Below are positions 17,272 to 26,705 of a stretch of 64,000 nucleotides of DNA, piece by piece. The DNA lies in assembly GCF_021021415.1 (NCBI RefSeq), contig NZ_JAINWJ010000033.1, positions 1 through 64,000 of the forward strand. The letters run 5' to 3'. Source of the DNA: Martelella mediterranea. GTDB taxonomy: Bacteria > Pseudomonadota > Alphaproteobacteria > Rhizobiales > Rhizobiaceae. Made by a program: the position numbers and the translations under genes. The stretch's first letter is position 1. Each line of letters begins with the position of its first letter. A model generated the notes under the pieces. The model made no database searches. It was not told where the DNA came from and saw only the letters and a list, made by a program, of their open reading frames with translations.

Positions 17272-17982
17272 TCAGCCGTTCGCCGCCCCAAGCATCTCAG
17301 TCTCGATGTCATCGACAATCCGCCGGGCGGCGGCTTTCGGGTCGTCTGCCTTGACGATCGGACGGCCGACGACGAGATGGCTCGCGCCGGCGGCAATGGC
17401 ATCGCGCGGCGTCATCACCCGCTTCTGGTCGTCGGCAACGGAACCGGCCGGACGGATGCCCGGGGTCACCACCGCCATCTCGGGTCCGATCACGCTGCGC
17501 ACCGTGCGCGCCTCGGCCGCCGAACACACCACTCCGCCCATGCCGGCCTCGGCCGCCTGGCGGGCGCGTTTTTCGACAAGGGCTTCCGCGGTTTCGGCAT
17601 AGCCGGCTTCGATCAGGTCTTCGTCGTCCATCGAGGTGAGCACGCTGACGCCGAGCAGGCAGAGCGGCGAGCCGGCCGCCGCCGCGACCGCCGCGCGCAT
17701 CGCCTTCGGATAGGCATGCAGCGTCAGCATGGTCACGCCCATCTTCGCGATGTTCTCGACGCCCTTGGCCACCGTGTTGTCGATGTCGAGCAGCTTCATG
17801 TCGAGGAAGACCTGCTTGCCGTCTTCCGCCAGTTCGCGCGCAAGGGAAAGCCCGCCGGCGAAGGCAAGCTGGTAGCCGATCTTGTAGAAGGAAACGGTGT
17901 CGCCAAGCGTCTCGACCATGGCTTCCGCTTGGGCCACGGTCGGAACGTCCAGACCCACAATCAGGCGGTCGCGTGCAAGCAT
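17272..17982 (-). CDS. pyrF: Orotidine 5'-phosphate decarboxylase
   Basis: Last step of UMP synthesis: OMP to UMP plus CO2. The catalytic [14 protein letters not shown] motif (Asp-x-Lys-x-x-Asp-Ile) is intact, with LIVGLDVPT at the N terminus and VTPGIRP and HLVVGRPI as phosphate-binding segments. I start at ATG 17982, preceded by AGGAG at 8 nt, giving 236 residues; a GTG 9 codons upstream is possible. Confidence 0.96.
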   Translation of the reverse strand: MLARDRLIVGLDVPTVAQAEAMVETLGDTVSFYKIGYQLAFAGGLSLARELAEDGKQVFLDMKLLDIDNTVAKGVENIAKMGVTMLTLHAYPKAMRAAVAAAAGSPLCLLGVSVLTSMDDEDLIEAGYAETAEALVEKRARQAAEAGMGGVVCSAAEARTVRSVIGPEMAVVTPGIRPAGSVADDQKRVMTPRDAIAAGASHLVVGRPIVKADDPKAAARRIVDDIETEMLGAANG

Positions 17983-18075
17983 GTCATCGGCTCCTTCATC
18001 TCGTTTCACCGCGATGCCAGTGGCATAAAAACACCCGCGCGAAAAGCGAAAAAGCCCTCGGCTATGCCGGTCGCG

Positions 18076-19194
18076 CTAGACCCGCATCGGCATCAGCACG
18101 TAGAGCGCGTTCTCGTTGTCGGTGTCGCGCACCAGCGTCGGCGAACCGGCATCGGCGAACAGGAAGATCGCCTCGTCGCCGGTGAGCTGGCCGGTGATGT
18201 CGAGCAGATATTTGGCGTTGAAGCCGATATCCATCGGCTCGCTGTCATAGCCGACGGCGAGTTCATCCGTGGCGCTGCCCGAATCGGGGTTGTTGACGGT
18301 GAGCGTGAGCTGGCCCTCGGCAAGCGACAGCTTGACCGCGCGCCCGCGTTCCGACGACACGGTGGAGACGCGATCGACGGCCTTGGTGAAATCGGCGCAG
18401 TCGATCCGCATCTCGCGGTCGTTATTGGCGGGAATCACGCGCTGGTAATCCGGGAAGGTGCCGTCGATCAGCTTGGAGGTGATCACCACCGAACCGATGG
18501 TGAAGCGGATCTTGGCATCGGACACCTCGACCGCGACAATAATCTCCGGATCATCGAGCAGCTTCTGCAGCTCGCCGACCGTCTTGCGCGGTATGATGAC
18601 GCCCGGCATGTTCTCGCAGCCCGACGGCGCGTCGATTTCGGCGCGCGCCAGACGGTGGCCGTCGGTGGCGACGGCGCGCAGCTTCAGCGCCTTGCCCTCG
18701 GCCATGGCGTGGAAATAGATGCCGTTCAGGTAATAGCGGGTTTCCTCGGTCGAGATCGCGAACTGGGTGCGGTCGATCAGCATTTTCAGATCGCTCGCCT
18801 TCAGCTTGAAGGCGTGGCTGAAGGAACCGGCCGTCAGATCGGGAAAATCCTCCTGCGGCAGGCATTGCAGCGAAAATTTTGACTTGCCGGAGGCGACCGA
18901 GATGGTCTGGCCGTCGGTGGCTGTCGCCAGCGATACTTCCGCGCCATCGGCGAGCTTGCGCACGATTTCGTAAAGCAGATGCGCCGGCACGGTGGTCGCG
19001 CCCGCCTGTTCGACCATCGACGCCGTCTTTTCGGTGATTTCGAGATCGAGGTCGGTCGCCTTCATCTCGAGATCGTTCCCTTCGGCCTTCAACAGCACAT
19101 TGGAGAGAATCGGTATGGTGTTGCGCCGCTCGACCACGCGATGCACATGGTTCAGGGACTTCAGCAGGTTTGATCTCTCAAGCGTGATACGCAT
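18076..19194 (-). CDS. dnaN: DNA polymerase III beta subunit (sliding clamp)
   Basis: The ring-shaped clamp that tethers polymerase III to DNA. The 372 residues comprise three clamp domains; the N terminus MRITLERSNLLKSLNHVHRV and C terminus ALYVLMPMRV are the canonical ends. The frame stays open for another 370 codons upstream, but that is opposite rsmI and has no start support. dnaN is not next to dnaA here, as is common in Rhizobiales. Confidence 0.97.
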   Translation of the reverse strand: MRITLERSNLLKSLNHVHRVVERRNTIPILSNVLLKAEGNDLEMKATDLDLEITEKTASMVEQAGATTVPAHLLYEIVRKLADGAEVSLATATDGQTISVASGKSKFSLQCLPQEDFPDLTAGSFSHAFKLKASDLKMLIDRTQFAISTEETRYYLNGIYFHAMAEGKALKLRAVATDGHRLARAEIDAPSGCENMPGVIIPRKTVGELQKLLDDPEIIVAVEVSDAKIRFTIGSVVITSKLIDGTFPDYQRVIPANNDREMRIDCADFTKAVDRVSTVSSERGRAVKLSLAEGQLTLTVNNPDSGSATDELAVGYDSEPMDIGFNAKYLLDITGQLTGDEAIFLFADAGSPTLVRDTDNENALYVLMPMRV

Positions 19195-19292
19195 GACTTT
19201 CGCTTTCACTCTTATTGCGCGGACGGCGACGGGCATGCGCCGCAGGGGCGCAGGCGGGGTGACAAAATGACAGCAAATCCGTCCGGATTGCA

Positions 19293-19309
19293 AGGGGTGA
19301 GACCCCTTA
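19293..19309. other. Small inverted repeat in the dnaN-rsmI divergent gap
   Basis: AAGGGGT and ACCCCTT (7+3+7) at 19293-19309, in the 200-bp gap between divergent dnaN and rsmI. Possibly a protein site or a weak structural element; no T tract follows. Confidence 0.35.
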
Positions 19310-19395
19310 CTCCCCATTGATCGCAGGCTTTGACCCCACGCCCCTTGCGAGCGCTCCCATGCCGTGGTCAAACGGACAATGAAAATGCCGGGACA

Positions 19396-20289
19396 ATGGT
19401 GATGGAAGACAACAGCAATCGGTTCGAAATCGCGGGCCATTCGATCGAGGCGCGGCCTCTTTCGCCGGGCCTTTATCTGGTGGCGACGCCGATCGGCAAT
19501 CTCGGAGACATCACCATCCGCGCGCTCGAGACAATTGCCGGCTGCGACATTCTCGCCTGCGAGGACACCCGTGTGACACGCAAGCTGCTCGATCGCTTCG
19601 CGATCCGCAAGCGCCCCTATGCCTATCACGAGCACAATGCCGAAAAGGCGGGCGAGAAGCTGATGGAGGCGCTCGGCGCAGGCAAGACGGTGGCGCTGGT
19701 CTCCGATGCCGGCACGCCGCTGGTCTCCGACCCCGGCTACCGGCTGGCGCAGCAGGCGATCGCCGCCGATATCAAGGTGGTGCCGATCCCCGGCGCATCC
19801 GCGCCGCTTGCCGCCCTCGTCGGCGCCGGCCTGCCGAGCGATGCCTTCCTGTTCGCGGGCTTCCTGCCGGGCAAGGACAAGGCGCGGCGCGACCGCCTGA
19901 CGGAGCTTTCCGACGTGCCGGCAACGCTCGCCTTCTTCGAATCCCCGCACCGCATCGCCGCCACGCTGGAAGCAGCCGCAGAGGTACTCGGCGGCGAGCG
20001 GCCGGCCGCCGTCTGCCGCGAGCTGACCAAGACCCACGAGACCTTCCGCCGCGGCACGCTTTCCGAACTGGCGGACCTTTATCGCGACGAGACGGTCAAG
20101 GGCGAAATCGTGCTGCTGATCGGGCCGCCGCTTGCCGGGGCCGCTCCGGATGCAGGCGATGTGACCGCGCTCCTGAAAAAGCTCGCGGCCGAAATGCCGG
20201 CGGCGAAAGCGGCGGCACAGGCCGCGAAGGAAACCGGTCTGCCCCGCAAGGAGCTCTACCAGCAGCTTCTGGCGCTGAAGGATGGCTGA
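19396..20289 (+). CDS. rsmI: 16S rRNA (cytidine-2'-O)-methyltransferase RsmI
   Basis: Methylates the ribose of C1402 in 16S rRNA using SAM. The tetrapyrrole-methylase-fold motifs are YLVATPIGNLGDITIRAL, CEDTRVTRKLL, ALVSDAGTPLVSDPGYRL and FFESPHRI. Start is ATG 19396 or ATG 19402; neither has a strong ribosome site, and the frame from 19330 has a non-homologous leader. Its end overlaps yraN by 8 nt. Confidence 0.93.
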   Translation: MVMEDNSNRFEIAGHSIEARPLSPGLYLVATPIGNLGDITIRALETIAGCDILACEDTRVTRKLLDRFAIRKRPYAYHEHNAEKAGEKLMEALGAGKTVALVSDAGTPLVSDPGYRLAQQAIAADIKVVPIPGASAPLAALVGAGLPSDAFLFAGFLPGKDKARRDRLTELSDVPATLAFFESPHRIAATLEAAAEVLGGERPAAVCRELTKTHETFRRGTLSELADLYRDETVKGEIVLLIGPPLAGAAPDAGDVTALLKKLAAEMPAAKAAAQAAKETGLPRKELYQQLLALKDG

Positions 20290-20644
20290 CGCGCCGACAG
20301 CCCGCCGCAAGGCCGAACGGCGCGGGCACCGCGCCGAGTGGCTGGCCGTGCTCTATCTGCGCCTCAAGGGCTACCGCGTCGTCGCCACCCGCTACAAGAC
20401 CCATGCCGGCGAGATCGACATCATTGCCCGCAAGGGCGATCTCGCCGTGTTCATCGAAGTCAAGGCGCGGCGCGAGACGCAGGTGGCGATCGACGCCGTG
20501 ACGTCGTCCGCCATGCGCCGCATCCGCGCGGCCTCGGATATCTGGCTGGCGCGCCAGCCCGATTTTTCCCGCCTGTCGCACCGCTACGACATCGTCGCCT
20601 GCCTGCCGGGTCGCCTTCCGCGCCATTTTCCCGACGCGTTCTGA
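20282..20644 (+). CDS. yraN: UPF0102/YraN family endonuclease-like protein
   Basis: A 120-residue protein with a restriction-endonuclease-like core: HAGEIDIIARKGD, then VFIEVKAR, which supply the E, D and E-V-K residues. Cellular function is not established. It overlaps rsmI by 8 nt, a conserved pairing. In many Rhizobiales the next gene is gshB, but here the ugp operon intervenes. Confidence 0.9.
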   Translation: MADAPTARRKAERRGHRAEWLAVLYLRLKGYRVVATRYKTHAGEIDIIARKGDLAVFIEVKARRETQVAIDAVTSSAMRRIRAASDIWLARQPDFSRLSHRYDIVACLPGRLPRHFPDAF

Positions 20645-20669
20645 CGTCCAGGCTTGCGCTTTTACAATT

Positions 20670-20698
20670 CTGCAACAAAACCGTCGTCTGCCCGTCAC
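20670..20698 (+). promoter_or_regulatory. Candidate Pho box upstream of ugpB
   Basis: Three 11-nt units in series begin CTGCAAC (20670), CCGTCGT (20681) and CCGTCAC (20692), each a partial match to the PhoB half-site CTGTCAT with the right 11-nt period. PhoB control of ugp is known in rhizobia, which supports the idea, but each unit has 1-3 mismatches. Confidence 0.35.
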
Positions 20699-20713
20699 GC
20701 AGCAAGGCTACCT

Positions 20714-20753
20714 CCCCGGTAATCATCGCTATCGATGATTTTCAGAACCGGGG
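20714..20753 (+). other. Two-stem hairpin in the ugpB leader
   Basis: An outer 7-bp stem (20714-20720 with 20747-20753) encloses an inner 7-bp stem (20722-20728 with 20733-20739). The 3' side of the outer stem, ACCGGGG, contains most of the GGGGAA ribosome-binding site of ugpB, so the fold would mask translation initiation. Confidence 0.5.
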
Positions 20754-20762
20754 AATTTGACC

Positions 20763-22061
20763 ATGAAGAAATTTGTTCTGGCCGCGCTTGCCGCCGGCCT
20801 TTCCACGTCGACCGCTTTCGCCGCCACCGACATCACCTGGTGGCACGGCATGGGCGGCAAGAACCAGGAAGTCATCAACCAGATCGCCGAGAAGTTCAAC
20901 GCCTCGCAGGACGCCTGCACGCTGACGCCGGTTTCCAAGGGCACTTATGAAGAAGCGCTCGCCGCCGGCATCGCCGCCTTCCGTTCGGGCGAGCAGCCCA
21001 ACATCCTCCAGGTGTTTGACGCAGGTGCCGCCACCATCATCAACGCCAAGGGCGCGGCCGTTCCGGCCGAAGACCTGATCAACGACGCCGGCTACGAGTT
21101 CAACCGCGAAGACTTCATCGAAGGCGTGCGCTACTTCTACGCCGACAGCGAAGGCAAGTTCGTCGGCATGCCGTTCAACTCGTCGGCGCCGATCATGTAC
21201 ATCAACACCGAAGCCTTCGAAAAGGCCGGCGTCGAGCCGCCGAAGACCTGGGAAGAGTTCGAGGAAATCGCGCCTGCCCTGAAGGATGCCGGTTACGTGC
21301 CGCTCGTCCAGTCGCAGCTCACCTGGGAAATGACCGAGAACTTCTTCTCGCGCAACAATCTCCAGTTCGCGACCAACAACAACGGCTATGACAGCGTCGA
21401 GGGCACCGAGATCCTGGTGAACACGCCCGAGCATGTCATGATGTATGAGAAGCTCAAGGATTGGTACGACAACGGCTATTTCGGCTATTACGGCGCCGGC
21501 TGGTCCGATAACCAGAAACCGTTCGAGGAAAACAAGGTTGCGCTGTGGATCGGCTCCTCCGGTTCGTTCGGTGGCCTGCAGAGCACGGCCCAGATGCCCT
21601 TCTCGGCGACCTTCCTGCCCTATTGGGGCTCGATCGACGGCGCCGGCACCAATTCCTTCATCGGCGGCGCGGCGCTCTTCGCGCTTTCCGGCAAGTCCGA
21701 CGACGAGAACAAGTGCACGGCCGACTTCTTCCAGTTCCTGACCTCGCCGGAAATCCAGTACTTCTATCACAAGTCCACCGGCTATGTTCCGGTCACCACC
21801 GCGGCCTATGAACTGGCCAAGGAAGACGGCTGGTATGAAGAGCAGCCGGTTGCCGAAGTCGGCATCCAGCAGCTTTCGCTGCCGGGCGGCGAATGGTCCA
21901 AGGGCTACCGCATGGGCTTCTACCCGCAGATCCGCGAAGTGATGGAACGCGAATACAACAAGATCTTCGCGGGCGAGACCTCGGTTCAGGACGCGATGGC
22001 GACGATCGAGCAGGAAGGCAACGCCCTTCTCGCCCGCTTCGCCAAGACCGCCGGCAACTAA
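20763..22061 (+). CDS. ugpB: sn-glycerol-3-phosphate ABC transporter, binding protein
   Basis: Periplasmic receptor for glycerol-3-phosphate and its diesters. A signal peptide runs to about residue 20 (cleavage after AFA). The mature protein begins DITWWHGMGGKNQEV and contains KGTYEEALAAGIAAFRSGEQ and ILQVFDAGAAT, characteristic of UgpB rather than maltose-type receptors. The ATG at 20763 has GGGGAA 7 nt upstream. It is first in ugpB-A-E-C, and a terminator-like hairpin and repeat element separate it from ugpA. Confidence 0.9.
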   Translation: MKKFVLAALAAGLSTSTAFAATDITWWHGMGGKNQEVINQIAEKFNASQDACTLTPVSKGTYEEALAAGIAAFRSGEQPNILQVFDAGAATIINAKGAAVPAEDLINDAGYEFNREDFIEGVRYFYADSEGKFVGMPFNSSAPIMYINTEAFEKAGVEPPKTWEEFEEIAPALKDAGYVPLVQSQLTWEMTENFFSRNNLQFATNNNGYDSVEGTEILVNTPEHVMMYEKLKDWYDNGYFGYYGAGWSDNQKPFEENKVALWIGSSGSFGGLQSTAQMPFSATFLPYWGSIDGAGTNSFIGGAALFALSGKSDDENKCTADFFQFLTSPEIQYFYHKSTGYVPVTTAAYELAKEDGWYEEQPVAEVGIQQLSLPGGEWSKGYRMGFYPQIREVMEREYNKIFAGETSVQDAMATIEQEGNALLARFAKTAGN

Positions 22062-22084
22062 GGCACTGCATTCGAGAATTGCCG

Positions 22085-22111
22085 ATCCGGGGGCTAACGC
22101 CCCCGGATTTT
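22085..22111 (+). terminator. Terminator/attenuator after ugpB
   Basis: A perfect 10-bp stem (22085-22094 with 22099-22108), TAAC loop, then TTTT. It lies 24 nt after the ugpB stop and would lower transcription of the permease genes relative to the receptor. Confidence 0.75.
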
Positions 22112-22178
22112 GGCATGTTGGAAAATGTAATACCGCCGCAAACGGCGGCTGCGTTTGCTCCGAGTGATGGAACTTGCT

Positions 22179-22330
22179 CCCAAGACTCTCTCCCGCTTGC
22201 GGGAGAGATGCCCCGAAAGGGGCAGTGAGGGTGATGCAGCCTTTCCAATCGTGAGGGCGTTCGCGGGGTGGGTCTCCCCCTCACTGTCGCTGTCGCGACA
22301 TCTCTCCCCTCCGGGGCGAGAAGACTTGGG
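22179..22330. repeat. RIME-like palindromic intergenic element, copy 2
   Basis: The ugpB-ugpA gap (22062-22382) has no gene. It carries a 152-bp imperfect inverted repeat. The outer ends are CCCAAG and CTTGGG; inner arms are CAGTGAGGG (22223-22231) and CCCTCACTG (22278-22286), with further hairpins such as CTCTCCCGC/GCGGGAGAG. It resembles copy 1 at 8975-9130. Confidence 0.75.
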
Positions 22331-22382
22331 GGCTATGCGGCATAGGCGGGTTCGTCGCCCCGACCGCAACAGGAAACAGAAA

Positions 22383-23264
22383 ATGAAGCGCGTCCAGTTC
22401 AATTCGGCCCTGCTGCCCTATCTTTTCGTGCTGCCGCAGATGGCGATCATCGTGATCTTCTTCTACTGGCCGTCGGCGCAGGCGATCCGTTCGTCCTTCT
22501 TTCTGGAGGACCCGTTCGGTTTCGGCGAGACCTTCGTCGGCTTCGACAATTACGTCGTCGCTCTGACATCCTCCTATTATCTGCAGGTCGCGCGGTTCAC
22601 GGTGATCTTCACCATCATCGTCACCTTCCTGTCGCTGACCCTCGGGCTGCTGCTCGCCTCCAAGGCCGATGACGTGATCCGCGGGTCGAGCAGCTACAAG
22701 ACGCTGCTGATCTCGGTCTATGCGATCGCCCCGCCGGTTGCGGGCCTCTTGGGCATGATGTTCTTCGACCAGCATATCGGACCGTTCGTCAAAATGGCGT
22801 CCTGGTTCGGCTGGGACATGAAGGTCGGGATCAACTATTTCGACACCGCCTTCGCGATGATCACCGTCGCCGTGTGGAAGCAGATCCCGTATAATTTCAT
22901 CTTCTTCCTGTCGGGCCTGCAGTCGATCCCGGTGTCCGTCCGCGAGGCGGCGGCGATCGACAACCGCTCGCGCCTCGGCCGGTTCTGGACCGTGACGCTG
23001 CCGCTTCTCGCGCCCACCGCCTTCTTCCTGCTGATCATCAACATGACCTATTCGCTGTTCGACACCTTCGGCATCATCGACGTGATCGTGAAGGACAAGG
23101 CCGCCAACAACCCGATCACGCTGGTCTACAAGGTCTATATGGACGGCTTCCGCGGCAATGACATCGGCGGCTCGGCGGCGCAATCGGTCATCCTGATGAT
23201 CATCGTCCTCGCGCTTACCTTCTTCCAGTTCCGCTTCATCGAGCGGCGCGTCCACTACAATTGA
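22383..23264 (+). CDS. ugpA: sn-glycerol-3-phosphate ABC transporter, permease UgpA
   Basis: An inner-membrane permease of 293 residues with six predicted helices. The EAA loop that contacts the ATPase reads VREAAAIDNRSRLGRFWTVT. I start at ATG 22383 (AGGAAACAG upstream, first helix follows at once); the frame extends upstream only through the repeat element. It pairs with UgpE. Confidence 0.9.
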   Translation: MKRVQFNSALLPYLFVLPQMAIIVIFFYWPSAQAIRSSFFLEDPFGFGETFVGFDNYVVALTSSYYLQVARFTVIFTIIVTFLSLTLGLLLASKADDVIRGSSSYKTLLISVYAIAPPVAGLLGMMFFDQHIGPFVKMASWFGWDMKVGINYFDTAFAMITVAVWKQIPYNFIFFLSGLQSIPVSVREAAAIDNRSRLGRFWTVTLPLLAPTAFFLLIINMTYSLFDTFGIIDVIVKDKAANNPITLVYKVYMDGFRGNDIGGSAAQSVILMIIVLALTFFQFRFIERRVHYN

Positions 23265-23274
23265 GGAAAGCGCC

Positions 23275-24117
23275 ATGCACAGAACCAAACTGATCGATCA
23301 CATCATCCTGCTGTTCGGCGTATTCTTCATGATCGGCCCGGTCTTCGTGGCCTTCATGACCTCCACCCACACGGCGATCGATGTCCATATCAACGGCCTG
23401 CAGGTGAGCTGGGGCGGCGATTTCGTCGAGACCTACAAGGAGTTGCTGACCCGCAAGGGCGGCTTCACCGGTGAAGTGACCGGCGCGCGCATGGTGATGA
23501 ATTCCTTCATCCTCGGCGTCGGCTTCGCCGTCGGCAAGATCGTGCTGTCGATGCTGGCCGCCTATGGGCTGGTCTATTTCCGTTCGCGGTTTTCGACGCT
23601 GTTCTTCTGGATGATCTTCACCACGCTGCTCTTGCCGCTGGAAGTGCGCATCTTGCCCTCCTACGACGTGATGACCAAGCTTGGGCTGATCAACACCTAT
23701 ACCGGCCTGATCGTGCCGCTTCTGGCATCGGCCACCGGCACGTTCTTCTTCCGTCAGTTCTTCAAATCGGTGCCGGACGAACTGCTGGAGGCGGCCCGCA
23801 TTGACGGCGCCGGGCCGTTCAAGTTCTTCATCGATATTCTGGTGCCGCTGTCGAAGACAATGATCGCCGCGATCTTCATCATCATGTTCGTCTATGGCTG
23901 GAACCAGTATCTGTGGCCGATGATCATGACCAATGACGAGAGCTTCTACACGCTGGTGCGCGGCATCAAGCAGATCCTGCTCGTCTGGGTCGGCTCCCAG
24001 ATCCCCGAATACAATCAGGCCTTCGCCCTTGCCGTGCTCGCCATGCTGCCGCCCGTGCTGATGGTGGTGATTTTCCAGAGCTGGTTCATCAAGGGCCTGA
24101 CCGAAAGCGACAAATAG
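23275..24117 (+). CDS. ugpE: sn-glycerol-3-phosphate ABC transporter, permease UgpE
   Basis: The second permease, 280 residues and six helices, with EAA loop [20 protein letters not shown]. It starts 10 nt after ugpA with GAGGAAAG upstream. The C-terminal [15 protein letters not shown] is typical of UgpE/MalG-type subunits. Confidence 0.9.
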   Translation: MHRTKLIDHIILLFGVFFMIGPVFVAFMTSTHTAIDVHINGLQVSWGGDFVETYKELLTRKGGFTGEVTGARMVMNSFILGVGFAVGKIVLSMLAAYGLVYFRSRFSTLFFWMIFTTLLLPLEVRILPSYDVMTKLGLINTYTGLIVPLLASATGTFFFRQFFKSVPDELLEAARIDGAGPFKFFIDILVPLSKTMIAAIFIIMFVYGWNQYLWPMIMTNDESFYTLVRGIKQILLVWVGSQIPEYNQAFALAVLAMLPPVLMVVIFQSWFIKGLTESDK

Positions 24118-24128
24118 GAACAACAACG

Positions 24129-25181
24129 ATGTCCGCAATCGAAATCTCGAAGGTTTCCAAGATCTATTCCGGCGATCAGCGCGCGGTCGACAGCGTCGAC
24201 ATCGCGATCGCCGATGGCGAGTTCATCGTGCTTGTCGGCCCGTCCGGCTGCGGCAAGTCCACGCTTCTGCGCATGGTGGCGGGGCTTGAGACCATCACCG
24301 AGGGCGAAGTGAAGATCGCCGGCAAGGTGGTCAACAGGATGGACCCGGCCGAGCGCGATATCGCCATGGTGTTCCAGAATTACGCGCTCTATCCGCATAT
24401 GACGGTCTACAACAACCTTGCCTACGGCCTGAAAAACCGCGGCACGCCGAAGGCCGAGATCGCGGAGCGGGTCGCGGAAGCCGCCCGCATGCTGGAGCTT
24501 GAACCCTATCTCGAACGCAAGCCCCGCGCCCTTTCTGGCGGCCAGCGCCAGCGCGTCGCCATGGGTCGCGCGATCGTGCGCAAGCCGGCCGCCTTCCTGT
24601 TCGACGAGCCGCTCTCCAACCTCGACGCCAAGCTGCGCGTTTCCATGCGCGGCGAGATCAAGCATCTGCAGAAGCGGCTCGGCACCACCTCGATCTACGT
24701 CACCCACGACCAATTGGAAGCCATGACGCTGGCCGACCGGCTGGTGGTGCTGAATGGCGGCAGGATCGAGCAGATCGGCACGCCGCTCGACGTCTACCAC
24801 AAGCCGGCCTCCACCTTCGTCGCCAATTTCATCGGCTCGCCGGCGATGAATCTGGTCGCGGGAAAGCTGACGCAAGGCCAACTCACGATCGGCGACAACA
24901 GCATGCAATTTTCAAGCGCTCCGCCCGCCGATGGTCCAGTCACCGTCGGCATCCGCCCGGAAGACCTGCAGCCAACGGCGGGCGATGGCCTGAAGGCCCG
25001 GCTCGATTATGTCGAGGAACTCGGCGCCACGCGGCTTGCCCATTGCCTGACCGGCGGTGAGCGGCTGACGGCAGCGCTCTCCCCCGAGATACCGCTTGCC
25101 GACGAACTCACCTTCGCGGTGTTGCCGGAAAAGGTGCATTTCTACGACCACGCCAGCGGAAAGCGGCTTTCGACCGCCTGA
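24129..25181 (+). CDS. ugpC: sn-glycerol-3-phosphate ABC transporter, ATPase UgpC
   Basis: ATPase of the carbohydrate CUT1/MalK class, 350 residues. Walker A is GPSGCGKST, the signature is [12 protein letters not shown], Walker B is [12 protein letters not shown], and the C-terminal TOBE/OB domain (from about residue 235) is shorter than in MalK. UgpC-type ATPases can serve several sugar importers. It begins 11 nt after ugpE. Confidence 0.9.
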   Translation: MSAIEISKVSKIYSGDQRAVDSVDIAIADGEFIVLVGPSGCGKSTLLRMVAGLETITEGEVKIAGKVVNRMDPAERDIAMVFQNYALYPHMTVYNNLAYGLKNRGTPKAEIAERVAEAARMLELEPYLERKPRALSGGQRQRVAMGRAIVRKPAAFLFDEPLSNLDAKLRVSMRGEIKHLQKRLGTTSIYVTHDQLEAMTLADRLVVLNGGRIEQIGTPLDVYHKPASTFVANFIGSPAMNLVAGKLTQGQLTIGDNSMQFSSAPPADGPVTVGIRPEDLQPTAGDGLKARLDYVEELGATRLAHCLTGGERLTAALSPEIPLADELTFAVLPEKVHFYDHASGKRLSTA

Positions 25182-25258
25182 GCGACGCCCGCGATTGCCA
25201 AGGGGCGGCGCGATGACTAAATATCGTGTCGCCTCAAACCAACCGGGACTCGCTTTTC

Positions 25259-26212
25259 ATGGCCGCAATCAAGAACGTCGCCGTCCAGATGGACCATATC
25301 TCCACCGTCAAGATCGGCGGCGATTCGACTTTTGCCATGAGCATCGAGGCGCAGAACCGGGGCTATAATCTGTTCCACTACACGCCCGATCGCCTCAGCC
25401 TGCGCGACGGCAAGGTGTTTGCGACCATCGAGCCGATGACGCTGCGCGACGAGGAAGGCGACCACTACACGCTCGGCGCGCCGGAGCGGATCGACCTTTC
25501 GACCATGGACGTGGTGCTGTTGCGCCAGGACCCGCCCTTCGACATGGCCTATATCACCTCCACCCACCTGCTGGAGCGCATCCATCCGAATACGCTGGTG
25601 GTCAACGACCCGGCATGGGTGCGCAACTCGCCGGAAAAGATCTTCGTCACCGAGTTCACGGACCTGATGCCGCCGACCCTGATCACCAAGGATGTCGGCG
25701 AAATCCGCCGTTTCCGCGAGGAAATGGGCGATATCATTCTGAAGCCGCTCTACGGCAATGGCGGCGCGGGCGTGTTCCACTCCACCCGCGACGACCGCAA
25801 TTTCACCTCGCTTCTGGAAATGTTCGCGCAGATGTTCCGCGAGCCCTATATCGCCCAGGCCTATCTGCCGGCCGTGCGCAAGGGCGACAAGCGCATCATC
25901 CTGGTCGACGGCGAATTTGCCGGGGCGATCAACCGCGTGCCGGCCGAGACCGACAGCCGCTCCAACATGCATGTCGGCGGCCGCGCCGAAGCCGCCGGTC
26001 TGACCGAGCGCGAAAAGGAAATCTGCGCCCGCATCGGCCCTGCGCTGAAAGAGCGCGGCTTCATCCTCGTCGGCATCGATGTGATCGGCGACTACATGAC
26101 GGAAATCAACGTCACCTCGCCGACCGGTATCCGCGAGGTCAAGAAATTCGGCGGCGCGGATATCGCCAGCCTGATGTGGGACGCGATCGAGAAGAAGCGC
26201 AGCGGTCTATGA
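25259..26212 (+). CDS. gshB: Glutathione synthetase
   Basis: Joins gamma-glutamylcysteine and glycine with ATP. The ATP-grasp fold shows [14 protein letters not shown] (nucleotide loop), [10 protein letters not shown] and [20 protein letters not shown] start at ATG 25259, where homology begins ([16 protein letters not shown]); a GTG at 25226 would add 11 residues. The ribosome site is weak. It overlaps the convergent TM2 gene by 6 nt. Confidence 0.95.
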   Translation: MAAIKNVAVQMDHISTVKIGGDSTFAMSIEAQNRGYNLFHYTPDRLSLRDGKVFATIEPMTLRDEEGDHYTLGAPERIDLSTMDVVLLRQDPPFDMAYITSTHLLERIHPNTLVVNDPAWVRNSPEKIFVTEFTDLMPPTLITKDVGEIRRFREEMGDIILKPLYGNGGAGVFHSTRDDRNFTSLLEMFAQMFREPYIAQAYLPAVRKGDKRIILVDGEFAGAINRVPAETDSRSNMHVGGRAEAAGLTEREKEICARIGPALKERGFILVGIDVIGDYMTEINVTSPTGIREVKKFGGADIASLMWDAIEKKRSGL

Positions 26213-26542
26213 TCTGTTTTCGCCCGCCAGCGCCTGCTGCGTGAGGCGCGCGCGGATCTCGTTCTTCTGGGCGTCGATCATACCCGGGATGAGGAACAGG
26301 TCGACGATCCACCATAGCGCCCAGATGCCAAGCAGGAAAAAGCCGACGATAAAGACGACGGTCAGTCCGCCGATGACGTTGAGCAGGAGCATGGCAAGGC
26401 CCGACCCCATGCGGCCGAGATAAAACCGGTGAATGCCGGCCCAGCCGAGGAAAAACCACAGCAGATAGGCAGCCGCCGGCGATTTGGCGCTGTTGGTCAC
26501 GTGCTGCTCGATCAGTATCCGCTCTTCGGTCGTCAGTCCCAT
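26207..26542 (-). CDS. TM2 domain-containing membrane protein
   Basis: A 111-residue protein with two long helices separated by a short turn, in the TM2 pattern: [19 protein letters not shown] followed by [25 protein letters not shown]. The N terminus is polar and helical. Function of prokaryotic TM2 proteins is unknown. GAGGGTG precedes the ATG. Confidence 0.88.
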   Translation of the reverse strand: MGLTTEERILIEQHVTNSAKSPAAAYLLWFFLGWAGIHRFYLGRMGSGLAMLLLNVIGGLTVVFIVGFFLLGIWALWWIVDLFLIPGMIDAQKNEIRARLTQQALAGENRS

Positions 26543-26705
26543 GGCACCCTCTTTGCTTGCGACCCAAGGTTTACTGCGGCGCTGGCGATCTGTCTATCCC
26601 GTTGAACACGAAGGAGAAATAAAAGTTCTCTTTTTGTTCTTGCAAGTAAGCGCGAGTTATGGAATCCTTGCAACCTGAAGACACAGGCAAGCGGGCGGGA
26701 CAGCC

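Noticed and set aside
17377-18882. A 501-codon plus-strand frame across pyrF and dnaN
   Set aside because: Crosses two certain genes in antisense and has shadow-like composition.
19195-20310. A 370-codon upstream extension of the dnaN frame
   Set aside because: It is antisense to rsmI, lacks a ribosome site, and the canonical DnaN N terminus is at 19194.
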